In this document: positions 63,617 through 64,000 of the stretch, piece after piece
Numbering within the stretch: position 1 is the first letter of the stretch
Layout: the number at the start of each line of letters is the position of its first letter
Origin: Spirodela intermedia
Lineage: Eukaryota > Streptophyta > Magnoliopsida > Alismatales > Araceae
Reading direction: 5' to 3'
Assembly: GCA_902729315.2 (NCBI GenBank)
Contig: LR746275.1
Coordinates: forward strand, 4,034,001-4,098,000
Length of the DNA: 64,000 nt
Translations under genes and position numbers: made by a program
Notes under the pieces: model-generated
Database searches by the model: none
What the model was told of the DNA's origin: nothing
The model's input: only the letters and a program-made list of their open reading frames with translations

Positions 63617-64000
63617 AGTTGCCGCTCGCTCCTCTCCCCGGTACCACCTTCGGAATTCTCCAGTACAGAAGCCAATGAAAACCTACGAACAGGGGACGCT
63701 GCTCTGGCAGCCAAGCCCACACACGCTCTGCCGGGAGGGGGAGGGGAGGAAGGGGGAGAAGGGCGGCGGCAGCGACGGTCCAAGGAAAAAGAGAGTTAAA
63801 AGAAGAGGAAAAAAACAAAATCAACAAAACTCCCGTCCTGAATTATTTATATCATTACTGCCCATTAAGCATTCGATGCTTGTAAATAGAGGCTTTTAAC
63901 GTTGTAATGACGATGAGAGAGCCCATGTTTTCTTATTACTCTTTTACTTTTTAGGAGAAAAGGTGGCTGATTTGAGACCGAGGCGGGGGCCGACCGGAGG
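63617..64000. other. Upstream region of the CCCH gene
   Basis: The 384 bases to the window edge hold the 5' UTR and promoter of the - strand CCCH gene. The AT-rich part at 63830-63960 could be core promoter. No further gene is supported. Confidence 0.5.

Overview
This is nuclear DNA of a flowering plant. The signs are spliced genes with GT/AG introns, plastid-targeted proteins, PIP1, NPF, PPR and R2R3-MYB families, and decayed Ty1/copia retrotransposons. Coding exons are very GC-rich, especially at third positions, while introns and intergenic DNA are AT-rich. Many introns are only about 100 bp and (CT)n/(GA)n tracts are abundant. Together these suggest a monocot with a fairly compact genome, but the order cannot be fixed from the sequence alone.

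Layout. About 0.5-3.5 kb is a 5'-truncated, decayed copia element (integrase, reverse transcriptase, RNase H) on the + strand. At 6.35-7.10 kb (-) lies an intronless 20S proteasome alpha-type subunit (PAC1/PSMA4). At 9.7-11.8 kb (+) is a P-class PPR protein, convergent with a four-exon NPF8 peptide/nitrate-type transporter (12.2-14.2 kb, -). At 17.1-18.1 kb (+) is a C2-domain, Pro/Tyr-rich SRC2-like protein. From 20.5 to 25.1 kb a second copia relic lies on the - strand with a recognisable tRNA-iMet primer-binding site and a short LTR-like flank. At 25.8-39.1 kb there is a Josephin-like deubiquitinase (+), a small basic protein (+), a ten-exon plastid PHT4;1/ANTR1-type phosphate transporter (-) and a C2H2 zinc-finger protein (+). 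At 39.7-41.0 kb (-) is a PIP1 aquaporin. About 41-46 kb is gene-poor and holds a 168-bp (GA)n tract. A possible uncharacterised gene lies near 46.2-47.4 kb. At 49.2-51.2 kb (+) is a MYB98-like R2R3-MYB, followed by an eleven-exon anthranilate synthase alpha subunit (52.0-57.7 kb, +). At 59.3-59.6 kb (-) is an orphan transit-peptide-like ORF, divergent from plastid ribosomal protein bTHXc/PSRP4 (59.9-60.6 kb, +). Last is a four-exon RBMX2-type RRM plus CCCH zinc-finger splicing protein (61.3-63.6 kb, -).

The genes are ordinary housekeeping and regulatory plant genes. Several serve the plastid (PHT4;1, anthranilate synthase, bTHXc). I reconstructed exon structures by hand, and reading frame is preserved across every junction given. 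I found no novel multi-gene system. The most interesting items are the Josephin-PHT4;1-C2H2 block, which as I recall is also adjacent in Arabidopsis (At2g29640/50/60), two near-perfect hairpins, an 84-bp in-frame tandem repeat, the copia relic with a very short LTR and a GC-rich island, and three unrecognised small ORFs.
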